Below, one piece after another: positions 40,201 through 52,200 of a stretch of 60,000 bases of DNA; positions within the stretch are counted from its first letter, which is position 1, and every line of letters starts with the position of its first letter. Under the pieces are notes generated by a model. That model saw only the letters and a list, made by a program, of their open reading frames with translations. It did no database searches and was not told where the DNA came from. The stretch covers positions 18,663,201-18,723,200 of the forward strand of contig NC_092670.1 of assembly GCF_964355755.1 (NCBI RefSeq), read 5' to 3'. This DNA comes from Antedon mediterranea (taxonomy: Eukaryota; Echinodermata; Crinoidea; Comatulida; Antedonidae). The translations under genes were made by a program, and so were the position numbers.

Positions 40201-43200
40201 ACGAGCGCGACCAGCAGACATTTTGTACTTTGTCTGTAACTATATTCTATATTAAGTAGAGTCAACTCTCTCACTACCGGACACCTTTAGCCTGGCCAAA
40301 TTTATCTGGTTTTTCCAGGAGGTCTGGTATTCAGAATGTGCTTTTAATGGTAAAGAGCAATTTGGAACCTTTTGGAAAATCTGGTTTTGGGAGAGTTTCC
40401 GGTTTTCAGAGAATCCGGTATTGGGAAAGTTGACTGTATTTATGACATGGCATGTATAGTATACCATACGTATTTTTCTTTGGCCAAACGCTTATTTATA
40501 ACCTACAGTATAACAACATGATAAAAATTTAAAAAATTGAGTTGTTCATATCCCATTGCTATGTTTACTAGTCGCTGCAGTGCGTCATATCCCATTGCCA
40601 GGTGCTCATTGAAACTGTTCATATTTACCACCCGATTACCCTGACAACAAAGCAGAAATAATACTAAATATTCAATAAACACTGCTCAGCTAAAACCAAA
40701 ACAATACCAAGCCCACAGTCAACTTGCCTTTCATTTGCACCCAGTAGGGAAGCTTTGAATCTAGCTCGTAAATGTTTTTTATGACCAGTCAAGTTGAAAA
40801 TCACTTGTTAGTTTATATGGCGAAAGTTCATGACTGTTAAACTTTAACTAGTCATATAGTTTTAAGAAACTCCCAAGTAATAAATGAATTGGTTTGTTTA
40901 TATTCTAGGTAAACATCCCACTTTCAAACATCTGCTGCATTTTGTTTTAACGTTTTATTTTAATACGGACAAATGCTTATTATTGCTAATATTAAAGTAC
41001 ATATCTGTAAATAATAAACCTAGACATGTTCACTACATTACTTGTTAATTTTTACATAATTGATGTTTGGTTAAATTTTCAGTTTCGGATATTTCTAGGA
41101 CTGCTTAATACATTTATAGCAAGTTGTTTTTGACGCCTGTCATTCCTTGAAAACAATATGTTTATTTATTAATTTCATAAATATATTTGCCTACATTAAT
41201 TTTGGCAACAATTTTTCTATGCTTCTCAGAAAACGTAATAACAAAGTTAACACATTATTTTGGTTGCACTTACTGTACTGACGTACCTTTTTACTAGCGA
41301 ATTACTGCATGGTTTTAGTCACAGATCTTTGTTTTAAATATATAAATGAAATCAAATTCTGATCCTTTTCTAGGTCCTTGTGTTGATATTATTCTTTGTG
41401 ATGCTCTAATTGGTACTCAATGACAATAATATTTGTTTTATATCTATTTTAAGATTGTTTCTCTGCATTATATATTTTATTGTTATTATGAAATGAAGCA
41501 AGTTGTGGCTTGGTGGTTATGATGCTTGGCTACCATTCCAAGGGTCCTGTGTTCAAGTCCTGTCAGGATTTTTCTAAGGACAAAATTACAACTCCACTCC
41601 CAAAGACTTGTAATAAGACTTTGTTTAATATGTAGAGCATCTTGTGTATATGTTTGTCTTGTGAACCTCTGAGGGTCCATAATGATTAGCAATTGCTGGA
41701 TGGATCACCCTCAATAAATATGGTTAAAAAAAAAAAAAGTTGTGATGCTTTATAGTTAATATTGCAGTGCTGTAACTCATAGTTAGGATGCCATATGTTA
41801 AAGCAGGGAGATGTAAAAAGTTAAAGTGATGCCTTTATCTACAGTATATATAGGATGTTCCATTGTCAGATGGGACATTTCAACAAAAAATTCTTTTCAT
41901 ATCATATTGTTATCTCACTTGAGATAGAAGGACTAATGTTGGTTTATCTAGGTAGGTAAGCAGCACTCGTTAGACTACTACTCGATTGAATTTCTAATTT
42001 TATTAATTTCTAAAATAGAAAAAGAATCATTTATCTCTTCATTTCCAACAAAAAATCACCTTGATTGGTTGATACTTTATTAGTTGTTGACTGATGTCCC
42101 TATTTCTCTTATAAATTATTGATCAAATGAATTCCTAATTTAATTAAATTAGAATTTAATTTATGAAATAAAAATAGAATCTCTCTTTCAAATAATTGTC
42201 TTATTTCCAAGTACTGTAAAAAATGTTTTAAAACACCTTGATTGGTTGATACTTTATTAGTTGACTGATGTCTCTACCTATATGGGCACATATTTTACAT
42301 TGTCTCTTATAAATTATTGATCGATTGAATTCCTAATTTAATTAAATTAAGTTAAAAATAGAATCTGTCTTTCAAAACATTGCCTAATTTCCAAATAGAA
42401 TACTTCAAAACACCTTGATTAGTTGATATTTTTTTTATGTTACATTTTCTCTTTCTAAATTATTTATTGAATTCTTAATTTAATTAAATGAAATTATATA
42501 CAATCTTTCAAAACATCATTGCCTTATTTCCAAATAGAATACTTAAAAAACCAGGAGTTAATTCCAGAACTCCTTGATTGGTTATTAATCTATTGAGTTC
42601 CTAAATAAATTAAATTTATGAATGCAGAATCCAGCTTTCAAAGCATCACCCCATTTCAAAATACTTATTTTTAAAAAATCACCCCATTTTAAAAGGATCC
42701 TTTGAAAACACCTTTCTTCATTCTTTCACAGCATCTTCCTTTCATTGACAGATTGCATGAATACATCTTAAATATTTGTTCTGTAGTAGTCATTTATCCC
42801 CTACAGCATCAAGAAGAAACTATTCTTATGTTAATATTGACTATATTGTTCTGTCCCCCCTGTGAACCAAATACACAAATAAAACGATAAATTACAAGTC
42901 TTAGAAACCATGAATTAGTGTTCCAGTTATTAAAAGTCATTAATGGTCACTGTACTGTTTGTACTGAATTATGAAAGTCTAATGGTTTCCGTTTGGTCCA
43001 AAATTTGTACGTTCCTCGAGTGATATGTCCAAATAGTGATCTGCCTAAATATATGCTAGTGATATTACATCGTGTTCATATATGGGCATATCACATTTTT
43101 TGTCACATAAAGTTTGATAGTGTAGACAAAGCCTTACACTATTACAGTCTTTGGGTTGTATGCCAGAAAGATCCCAGTCATTGTAGATGTTTGTGAATTG

Positions 43201-46200
43201 TCTCCCAGTCATTGTAGATGTTTGTGAATTGTCTCCCAGTCATTGTAGATGTTTGTGAATTGTCTCCAAAGTATATTAAAAGAACCCCAATGAGAGTACT
43301 TATGGACTTTATGAATTTCTTTTATTTATTTATTTTCCCATCCAACATGAAATACATACAAAATATACTCAACTAATGTATTGAAACATACAGAAATGAT
43401 TGCTAAAAATATCGTAACTGTGGATTCCTTAAAGCAAAAGAATAATAAGTTTGACTTAATCTAATAATAAAACCATTTTTAAGTCATTATTCATAGGACT
43501 TGGGACTTGTCACTTGTCCTCGTTGTACACTATGCCTGAATAAATAAAGCATTGAATGAGTGGACTGATAGTTATTTTGGCACTGTTGTTTGGTTATTGT
43601 TTATTTACTGATCCATGTGGGAGTTGATGTGGGTTGTAGATTCCTACTGATACATAGAATATGAGAAATATGTATGATTAATCAGTTTAAATAAGATAGT
43701 TGAAATATGTATGATGGCACAGTAGAACCCATCATTTGGGACACTCTTATTCAGGGGACACTCTTATTCAAGGGACACTCTTATTCAGGGGACACTCTTA
43801 TTCAAGGGACACTCTTATTCAGGGGACACTCTTATTCAAGGGACACTCTTATTCAAGGGACACTCTTATTCAGGAGACACTCTTATTCAAGGGACACTCT
43901 TATTCAGGGGACACTCTTATTCAGGGGACACTCTTATTCAGCAGACACTCTTATTCAAGGGACACTCTTATTCATGGGACACTCTTATTCAGGAGACACT
44001 CTTATTCAGGAGACACTCTTATTCAGGAGACACTCTTATGGGTCATTCCATCTCAGATCACCCAATGACTTAAACCCTACCTCTTCCAATTTTGATGAAA
44101 TTTGGTATATGGGTAATTCATAGCAATTAAAGCCAAAATTTCAAATTTTAACTTTATCGGACCAACGGTTTTCAAGATATCGCAATTTCAATTTTCGGTT
44201 TTTACGCAAAAAAGGGCGCGTCCGCCACGTTTCAAAGAGCTGTATCTCGGGAACTATAGGTTCGATTTTAAAAGCAAAGGTATTTTTGTAAAGGGGAGAC
44301 CATAAGGAATCTAAATATACTAATTGTGTGTGTTTTATGTTAATATTAAGTTGAATAAAACTTTGACATATATTTTGACCTTGAAATTTCTCCCGTGGAA
44401 CACGCCCGTTTTGTTGGTGACTATCATGAAAAATGTAGCCCTACGTGTCAACTACAACATATAAAAAAATTGGAGGGGTTTTTTTCTTTGTTTCCATGAA
44501 ATTACAATTTGAAGTTTACATACCTCTTCCTTTTAGTGTATTTTTGGTGTCTGTCCATGCATTACTTCAATGTCAATTTGATGTATTCCAAAATTAATTT
44601 TATTTACAAACTAAATATTATTATAATGTTACAATTGTCTATGTCTGGCCTTTACTCTTTGTCATCTGGACAATTCAAACAGTATTTAGAAATGTTGTGG
44701 CGATCATTTTGGGAAATACTGTAATTCCTAGTCGAAGCGGATTTTATAAACGGAGAGGCTATAATACAATGTACATTTGATTCAGGAATCCAACAACAGT
44801 CTTCTTTGGACGGCCAATAAAAGGTTTTCGCTGACCCATGAGGATGCATAAATTTAATTTGAAAATCCCCAAACTCTTCTGCGAGTGAGACATCCACCAC
44901 CAAACCAATCCATGGGACACCATCATAACTACAGCACACAAAATTCTGAATTCTAATAATGGTGGGTTGTGTATCAGCAACAATTTCATTTTCATCACTG
45001 AAAGATTCTTGAATCACTACCACATCCGGAGGGTTTATCTGGGTACTTTGTAGACCTGCATCTGTGCCAGAGAAACGGGAACAAAGCGATGATATTGTAA
45101 TGTACCCTTGATGGTCTGGGCGAGGTTGAATCTCGGCTTTATTTCTTTTTCCACAGTAGATACCTCATCTATTCCCACATGAAAAAAGTTGATGCCTGGA
45201 ATGTCCATATGAGCGAGTCATATGGCCGAGCGGTTAAGGCAGGGGCGCCGTTTACCGTACCTAAAAGAGCCAACAACAACATCGGCAAGGGTTCGAGGCC
45301 GACTCGCTCCGTTCTGGTGGTGGAACAAGTCTTCTCGGATAAGGACTATAAACCGTAGGTCCAGTGTACACAGTTATAACATGTGTGTACTTTAAAGAAC
45401 CCAGTTCATTATTCGAAAAAGAGTAGGGGGTTACCCCGGTGAACTGGTTCACACAATAGCCCCTGTATCAGGGGGATTACCACCTATCTGATAGGACAGT
45501 GATTAATTCACCATTGATAATCCTTGGCCACATTGCCTAAAGACATAAAATAAAAATAAAAAATTACACAGTAGTCGAACATACTGAGAGATGTGATAAT
45601 ATGACATTCAGTCAAACACTGTAAGCTTCTCTTAGTGACGAGCCTCTTAACTGTTCCACCTATGCCATCAAACGCACTCTTGCCATGTGATGTAGCGAAA
45701 AAATTCCACTCGGCGTCTAAACCAAAATCTTCCTGGTGGTGGCAAAGGTTAATAAAGTTATATTTGTTTTTGTATTGGCCGCCACATCCATCTGTGAAAT
45801 AATGAACTTTTTTCATGGTTGGTAGTTTTGTTTTTATATAGGGGATGACAACCTTTAAAAAGACCTATACAGTTAACTGTTGTATGTTCTCTGCAATCAC
45901 TTATTATGCATATGTTAATGTGCATAATAACATAGTAAGGACACTAAACTATGTGTCAAAATTGATTTGAAAAGTATGTGAGTTACCCAGTATTTCTCAT
46001 ATCAAAATATATCTACTGTTTAAGTGGGCCTGATGAGAAAGCGTAACAATAAGACACCTTAACAGTTAGTGTTCACACTGTGTATAAAGTATAACAACAC
46101 CAAAAATACACTAAAAGGAAGAGGTATGTCAACTTCAAATTGTAATTTCATGGAAACAAACAAAAAAACCCCTCCAATTTTTTTATATGTTGTAGTTGAC

Positions 46201-49200
46201 ACGTAGGGCTACATTTTTCGTGATAGTCACCAACAAATCGGGCGTGTTCCACGGGGTCAATTTCAAGGTCAAAATATATGTCAAAGTTTTATTCAACTTA
46301 AAATTAACATAAAACACACACAATTAGTATATTTAGGTTCCTTATGGTCTCCCCTTTACAAAAATACCTTTGTTTTTAAAATCGAACCTATAGTTCCCGA
46401 GATACAGCTCTTTGAAACGTGGCGGCCGCGCCCTTTTTTGCGTAAAAACCGAAAATTGAAATTGCGATATCTCGAAAACCGTTGGTCCGATAAAGTTAAA
46501 ATTTGAAATTTTGGCTTTAATTGCTATGAATCACCCATATACCAAATTTCATCAAAATTGGAAGAGGTAGGGTTTAAAATTCCATTTTTTTTGGGTGAAC
46601 TGAGATGGAATGACCCTTATTCAGGGGACAGTCTTATTCAAGGGACACTCTTATTCAAGGGACACTCTTATTCAAGGGACACTCTTATTCAGGGGACACT
46701 CTTATTCAAGGGACACTCTTATTCAGGGGACACTCTTATTCAAGGGACACTCTTATTCAGGGGACACTCTTATTCAAGGGACACTCTTATTCAAGGGACA
46801 CTCTTATTCAGGAGACACTCTTATTCAAGGGACACTCTTATTCAGGGGACACTCTTATTCAGGGGACACTCTTATTCAGGAGACACTCTTATTCAGGAGA
46901 CACTCTTATTCAGGAGACACTCTTATTCAGGAGACACTCTTATTCAGGAGACACTCTTATTCATGGGACACTCTTATTCAGGGGACACTCTTATTCAGGG
47001 GACACTCTTATTCAAGGGACACTCTTATTCAAGGGACACTCTTATTCAAGGGACACTCTTATTCAGGGGACACTCTTATTCAGGGGACACTCTTATTCAG
47101 GGGACACTCTTATTCAGGGGACACTCTTATTCAGGGGACACTCTTATTCAAGGGACACTCTTATTCAGGTGACACTCTTATTCAGGTGACACTCTTATTC
47201 AGGGGACACTCTTATTCAGGGGACACTCTTATTCAGGGGACACTCTTATTCAGGGGACACTCTTATTCAGGAGACACTCTTATTCAAGGGACACTCTTAT
47301 TCAGGGGACACTCTTATTCAGGGGACACTCTTATTCAGGGGACACTCTTATTCAGGGGACACTCTTATTCAGGGGACACTCTTAATTCAGGGAACACTCT
47401 TAATTCAGGGAACACTCTTATTCAGGGATACTCTTATTCAGGGGCGGGACACTCTTATTCAGAGGACACTCTTATTCAGGGGCGGGACACTCTTATTTAG
47501 GGAACACTCTTTTATTCAGGGGACAGTCTTATTCAGGGGACACTCTTATTCAAGGGACACTCTTATTCAGGAGACACTCTTATTCAGGGGACACTCTTAT
47601 TCAGGGGACACTCTTATTCAGGGGACACTCTTATTCACTTTTGTTATAACACTATGGGCAACCTCTATTCCTGGAAACATTTGTTAGGTCCTGAAAGTGT
47701 CCACCTAATTTATGTCCACTTCTATATTTATACAATCCAGAGAAATAAATGCATTGTTTTATTGATTGATTATTTTTAATAATGATGAAGGGAGAGAATG
47801 AAGCAATGTGATTTTGATTTACTTACTTAGCAAACTATAGTTTTTAATTTATAGGAAAAGCTTCATATTTTTAAGTGGAAACTGAATGAGGCAATAACAC
47901 TTTAATTTAATATATTTTGAAGATTTCTGTTGGCATTATGAATACTTGAATAAAGTTAATTGATTAAATATTGTTTGATTAGTTCACAGTTAAAAATGTA
48001 TTGTATATGTTGTTGTATATGCCTTAAGAAATATCTTAGAATTTCCTTCTCATATTATTTACCCATCCGCTTAAAAAGTTAATACTATTTTTGTTCATAT
48101 AGTAGTAGTAGTACAGTACTGTATATTCTAATCTACTATAGAGGGCAGCTTCCTAATTTATTTTTTGTTTGCAACTTTACACAAATGATATAGTCAGTTA
48201 CTAATAAATATCTGTTTTTCTAATTTTTCTATATATTTTCAAATTCTATTGTATCAAAATAATTCCAGTATTTTAATTTAAATTAATTCTTTCAGATTTG
48301 ATGCTGTACTATATTTCTTATATTAACAACTATTGATTTAATGTTATTTATTAAAAAAAACCCAAATGTTTTTTTGATTTTGCAGCCGGCAACCATACCC
48401 CAAGGTCACATTGACATGTATACCTGTGTTAATATCAACAATTCAGACTCCATAACCAGACAACTCTACTCATTGGCCATCAAGACAACAGAAGAGGTTA
48501 TATACATCCGAGCAGAGACGAGGGAGGAGAAGGAGAGGTAAAGTAGACATTGATGTTAATTTAATAAATATTTGGTTTTTTTTCACAATTGGTGAGAAAT
48601 GTAAATTGGGGAATAATCTGCGACTTGTAGCCTTCTGTGCTGAATTGCGCACATGTGTGGACGACACATACCACAACTTTCTACTCCCTAAGGGTCCACA
48701 TGTCAAGTGCTGCCACCAAACGGCACTTGTTTGTCTGTCCAATATGACAGGGCATGAATGGACCAGTACACCGGGGTAATGGTAATGCTGATAATACCTA
48801 ATATATTTGACAATGTGGTTGACATGTTTCCTTATTGATACCAGGGTACTTGGTCCAAGTCCTGTAAAACTCCAAAAGATTTTTCTGATGCCCAAAACAT
48901 TTCCACTACCAAATGAAACTTGGTTTTGCTTACTAATAGTAATACCAGGGTACTTGGTTCAAATCCTGTAAAAGTCCAAAAATTTTTCTGATGCCCAAAA
49001 CATCTCCACTAACTAAGCATCAAATGAAACTTGGTTTGAAAGCATAGGTTTTCTAGTAATTGGCAAGTCATGAATTTTCTTCTGAAAGTTATTGTTATGG
49101 AATAAATTAAAAAAATAAAACATATACAGTCGACCTTCTCATTTACACACTTCTCAATTACGAACCTTCTATTTTACGAACGCCGTTCGAACGATGACGT

Positions 49201-52200
49201 CATCAGTAATATAATAAAACTTTTACGTACCTACTAATTTATTATCTTCTTAATTTATTAAACTACCCCAAAACAATTATTTCATAAATAAAGCAAAGCT
49301 TATTAAAAACGATCCACGATTTATTTATAGTTTAAAAGTTGTCTATTCTTAGGCCGTTAGCTAGGCCGTTTAGCTAGGCCTAGGCCGTTTAGTCTAGGCT
49401 TAAGCTAGAGATCATCATCCCCACTGCTGGAGTGCATGGAGAGCACCCTGCACGTGTTTTTGAAAAAAACAAAAGTTGATCGCGAACTGCAAAAAAGGCT
49501 AGCTACGATGACCATACTATCAATTTAGTTTGGTTTGTGCATGTGTTTACGATATAAAAAAACACTTGACTCTTATTTATTAACATTTTAAAACTTTAAT
49601 GTCAGTCGTCGCGTAGCCATTTTTCTGGGAATTCCATTTTACTTGCATAGTTGTCAAACACCACACATACATAGTAGCTTAAAAATGTAAATATTTGCGG
49701 TCCAGAACGGATTTTATATTATTACTTTAGGAACAAGTTCGTAAATTACAGTTTGTGTCAAAATATGCATAATAAAAAGTAAACGATTGAATTTTGGTAC
49801 AGAGAATGTGTGTAACATAACAAAAAGCAGAAATATCAATCTTTTTGGCATTTAAGGTGTTAATTTACATGTTAAATTTTATTGTTTTATACTGTATTAA
49901 TATTTTTAATACTGTTTGTTCTTTATAGTGTACTATACACAGTAAGTTTTACATAGGGCATTTTGTTTGGACATGTTTTTACCACTGATTTAATAGAGGG
50001 CGCTTTTTTCCGAACCTTCTCATTTACGAACGCCTCTCAGACCAAGGGGTACGTAAATGAGAAGGTCGACTGTATTTATTTATGTTTTGCAGTTGGTTGG
50101 AAATACTGAGTGAGTATCCGAAGATTAATGAGGAGAATGCGAGACAAAACAAGAAAAGGAAGCCTGTGTATCCCATGATAACCGATGATCTGGTAAAGAA
50201 ATACTAATAATTCATAATTCTAACTATAGTATAATTTAATATATGCAATCATATTGTTTTATGCACGTAGCAAAATCAATATGTTGATATAGAGTTTTCG
50301 GTACACCACTTATGTCATTCTGAAAATTGCTCAACATATCTATCAATATGCTTCAATCCTCCACAGGGATTGAGAATGCATTCTTTTTGGAACTACACAT
50401 ACGTACATATTTATAACTTGACCGTCTGATAAGGATACAACCTACATTTCCTATAGGATTAAAAGCATAAAATAATCTATGAACATTTTTGTTATTGTAA
50501 TGCTCATTTTCGCCATAATGGATGTCCATAGAATCCATAATTTTGGTCATCAAAAACAAAAAGCCCATTCTCCGTACTTTAGCTAATTTCATTTGTTTGA
50601 TTGTATCATATATTTTGTTCTATTGGTTAAATAGATGTTATCAAATCAATTTATAGTTTAATTTGAATCATATATAACTGTATGCTTTATCATAAACAAT
50701 ACTTTTTTCTTGCATATTATTAGAAGGATACAAATAAAGAAAGCGAAAAAAGTCAAGATGGAATAAAACAACCGCTAAAGAAAACTGAAAGCGACTTTAA
50801 TAAAAAGAAAAATGAACAACCAACAAAGGACATCAGTCGTTCCATAAGCTGTCCTCCAGGAAATCAGGACACCAATCAGGAAAAGTCGTTCTCCGAAGAG
50901 ATTCAGAAGGTGAAGGATGAGAACCACAACCGGAGTTGGAGCGACGGGTTTGGAAAGACAAGCATCGAAATGGATGTGGAGAAATGGCTGAATAAGAGAG
51001 AAGGCTCATTAAGGTATAATTTATGTTACTCAACGACATATTCATGCTTAGTTATTTACCTAGCGAAGTTGGTGATCTACTCACCAAAGTTAGCCCATAG
51101 TATGTTCCCACTTGGTTCCCACTTGAGATTCAACGCAAGGACATAGACACAATACAAGCTAGTTGATTAAGACTAGCAAAAATATAAATAATCGCTTCTC
51201 ATTGGCCAACTCACTCGCCTTGCGTCTACGTCCTTGTGTTGCATCTCTAGTGAGCTTAAAGACCCCTTCCCTACATTTTTTAGATCTAATTTAAGGTCAC
51301 AAACTACATTTAATGTAAAAATAAATATTATATGGTCCAATTGAGATAACTTTTTTGTCTTTAAACGGTTAGAAATGTGAAAAATAAGTCGATTCTAGTA
51401 ATTTTAGCAGGCCGCTATAAATCCCAAAATGCATTGCGCGCGGATTGATATTTTTGTTTTTCTTCTGTAATTCACTCACTTTTCAATCAATCGTGAGGCC
51501 AAAACAAAGGGAATACCGGGTTTTCCCTAATTTGTATCAACAGAGTCTGGCAAAAATAGAAAGACAATTAATGCAGCAACTATACAACGTTAGGCTAGGT
51601 GTATAGCTAGCGTACGATGTTTGTACTTTACCGATGTTTACCAGCTAGGCCTACAAAACTAAACCTAGCTAGGCTAGGCCTAAAGACCGTCCACGAGAGG
51701 TCATTCGTCGCGAGGTAGTGCATTGTTTCTCGCTTTTTATCATAATTTACCATAAAATGTACATTTAAGACAAGGAATGACCTGGTTTAATGTTTTTAAA
51801 GTAATATATATGTATTATTTTTACAAAACGTCACATATTGTAGGGAAGGGGTCTTTAAGCAGTTTAAATTTTCATAGATGTAGCTACAAATAGGTTGTAT
51901 AGCTTGTACAATAAAAAGTTCAACAGTACTAGGAAGTTTATTGTTTGTGTGGGTGGTATATAGGTAATTAAGCTAGGTGAATGCCCTTAAAATATTCTTT
52001 AGATTAGGTAAAAGAACCTTAGCCTGAGTGATCTCACTTATCTCCTATCTCAACTACTGTTCATTGTTCTTCTTCTCATCATCCAAATGGCAGAACTAAT
52101 TACACACACATTTTTTTTCTGAACTAACTTTGATAAATTCATCTGTTTAAAAATATGTGGCTGATTAGGTATTTGATTTTGAAAGGGAAAAGTATATAAA

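Larger units (their letters stand above)
44040..46616. mobile_element. DNA transposon with about 510-bp terminal inverted repeats, decayed
   Basis: Ends GGGTCATTCCATCTCAG are exact inverted repeats apart from local differences, and homology continues inward to about 44550 on the left and 46098 on the right. It is inserted in the 17-bp minisatellite. TTAT borders both sides (44036-44039 and 46617-46620), while the empty-site unit ACTCTTATTCAGG has it once, so the target duplication is 4 bp. The interior has a minus-strand ORF set (44700-45816) broken by a frameshift and a SINE. The superfamily cannot be assigned by eye. Confidence 0.9.
36357..48385 (+). other. MPRIP homologue intron 3
   Basis: A 12-kb intron holding the palindromic, TTAA-type and pogo-like MITEs, a tRNA-SINE, the 17-bp minisatellite and the long-TIR transposon. 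Weak repeats of about 65 bp around AAATGGAA words occur at 36574-36800. No further MPRIP exon is needed, since exons 3 and 4 join in phase 0. Confidence 0.7.
48538..50092 (+). other. MPRIP homologue intron 4
   Basis: Contains two adjacent SINE-derived segments (48810-49045) and a 946-bp pogo/Tigger-type MITE that ends 20 bases before exon 5. Confidence 0.75.

Noticed and set aside
43707-44123. Open frames of 138 and 110 codons before the transposon
   Set aside because: Same 17-bp array, running on into the transposon terminal repeat.
46020-46050. CTGATGAGAAAG word resembling a hammerhead ribozyme core
   Set aside because: The stem II hairpin and flanking stems I and III are missing.
46558-47500. 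Long + strand open frames of 204 and 296 codons
   Set aside because: They are translations of the stopless 17-bp minisatellite; all three forward frames stay open and no exon or homology supports coding.
48470-48895. Minus-strand open frame of 141 codons
   Set aside because: It runs antisense across MPRIP exon 4 and over SINE-derived sequence, with no domain or repeat-independent support.
50353-50592. Minus-strand open frame of 79 codons in MPRIP intron 5
   Set aside because: Reasonable composition, but no recognisable family, splice sites or neighbouring exon; chance is likely.
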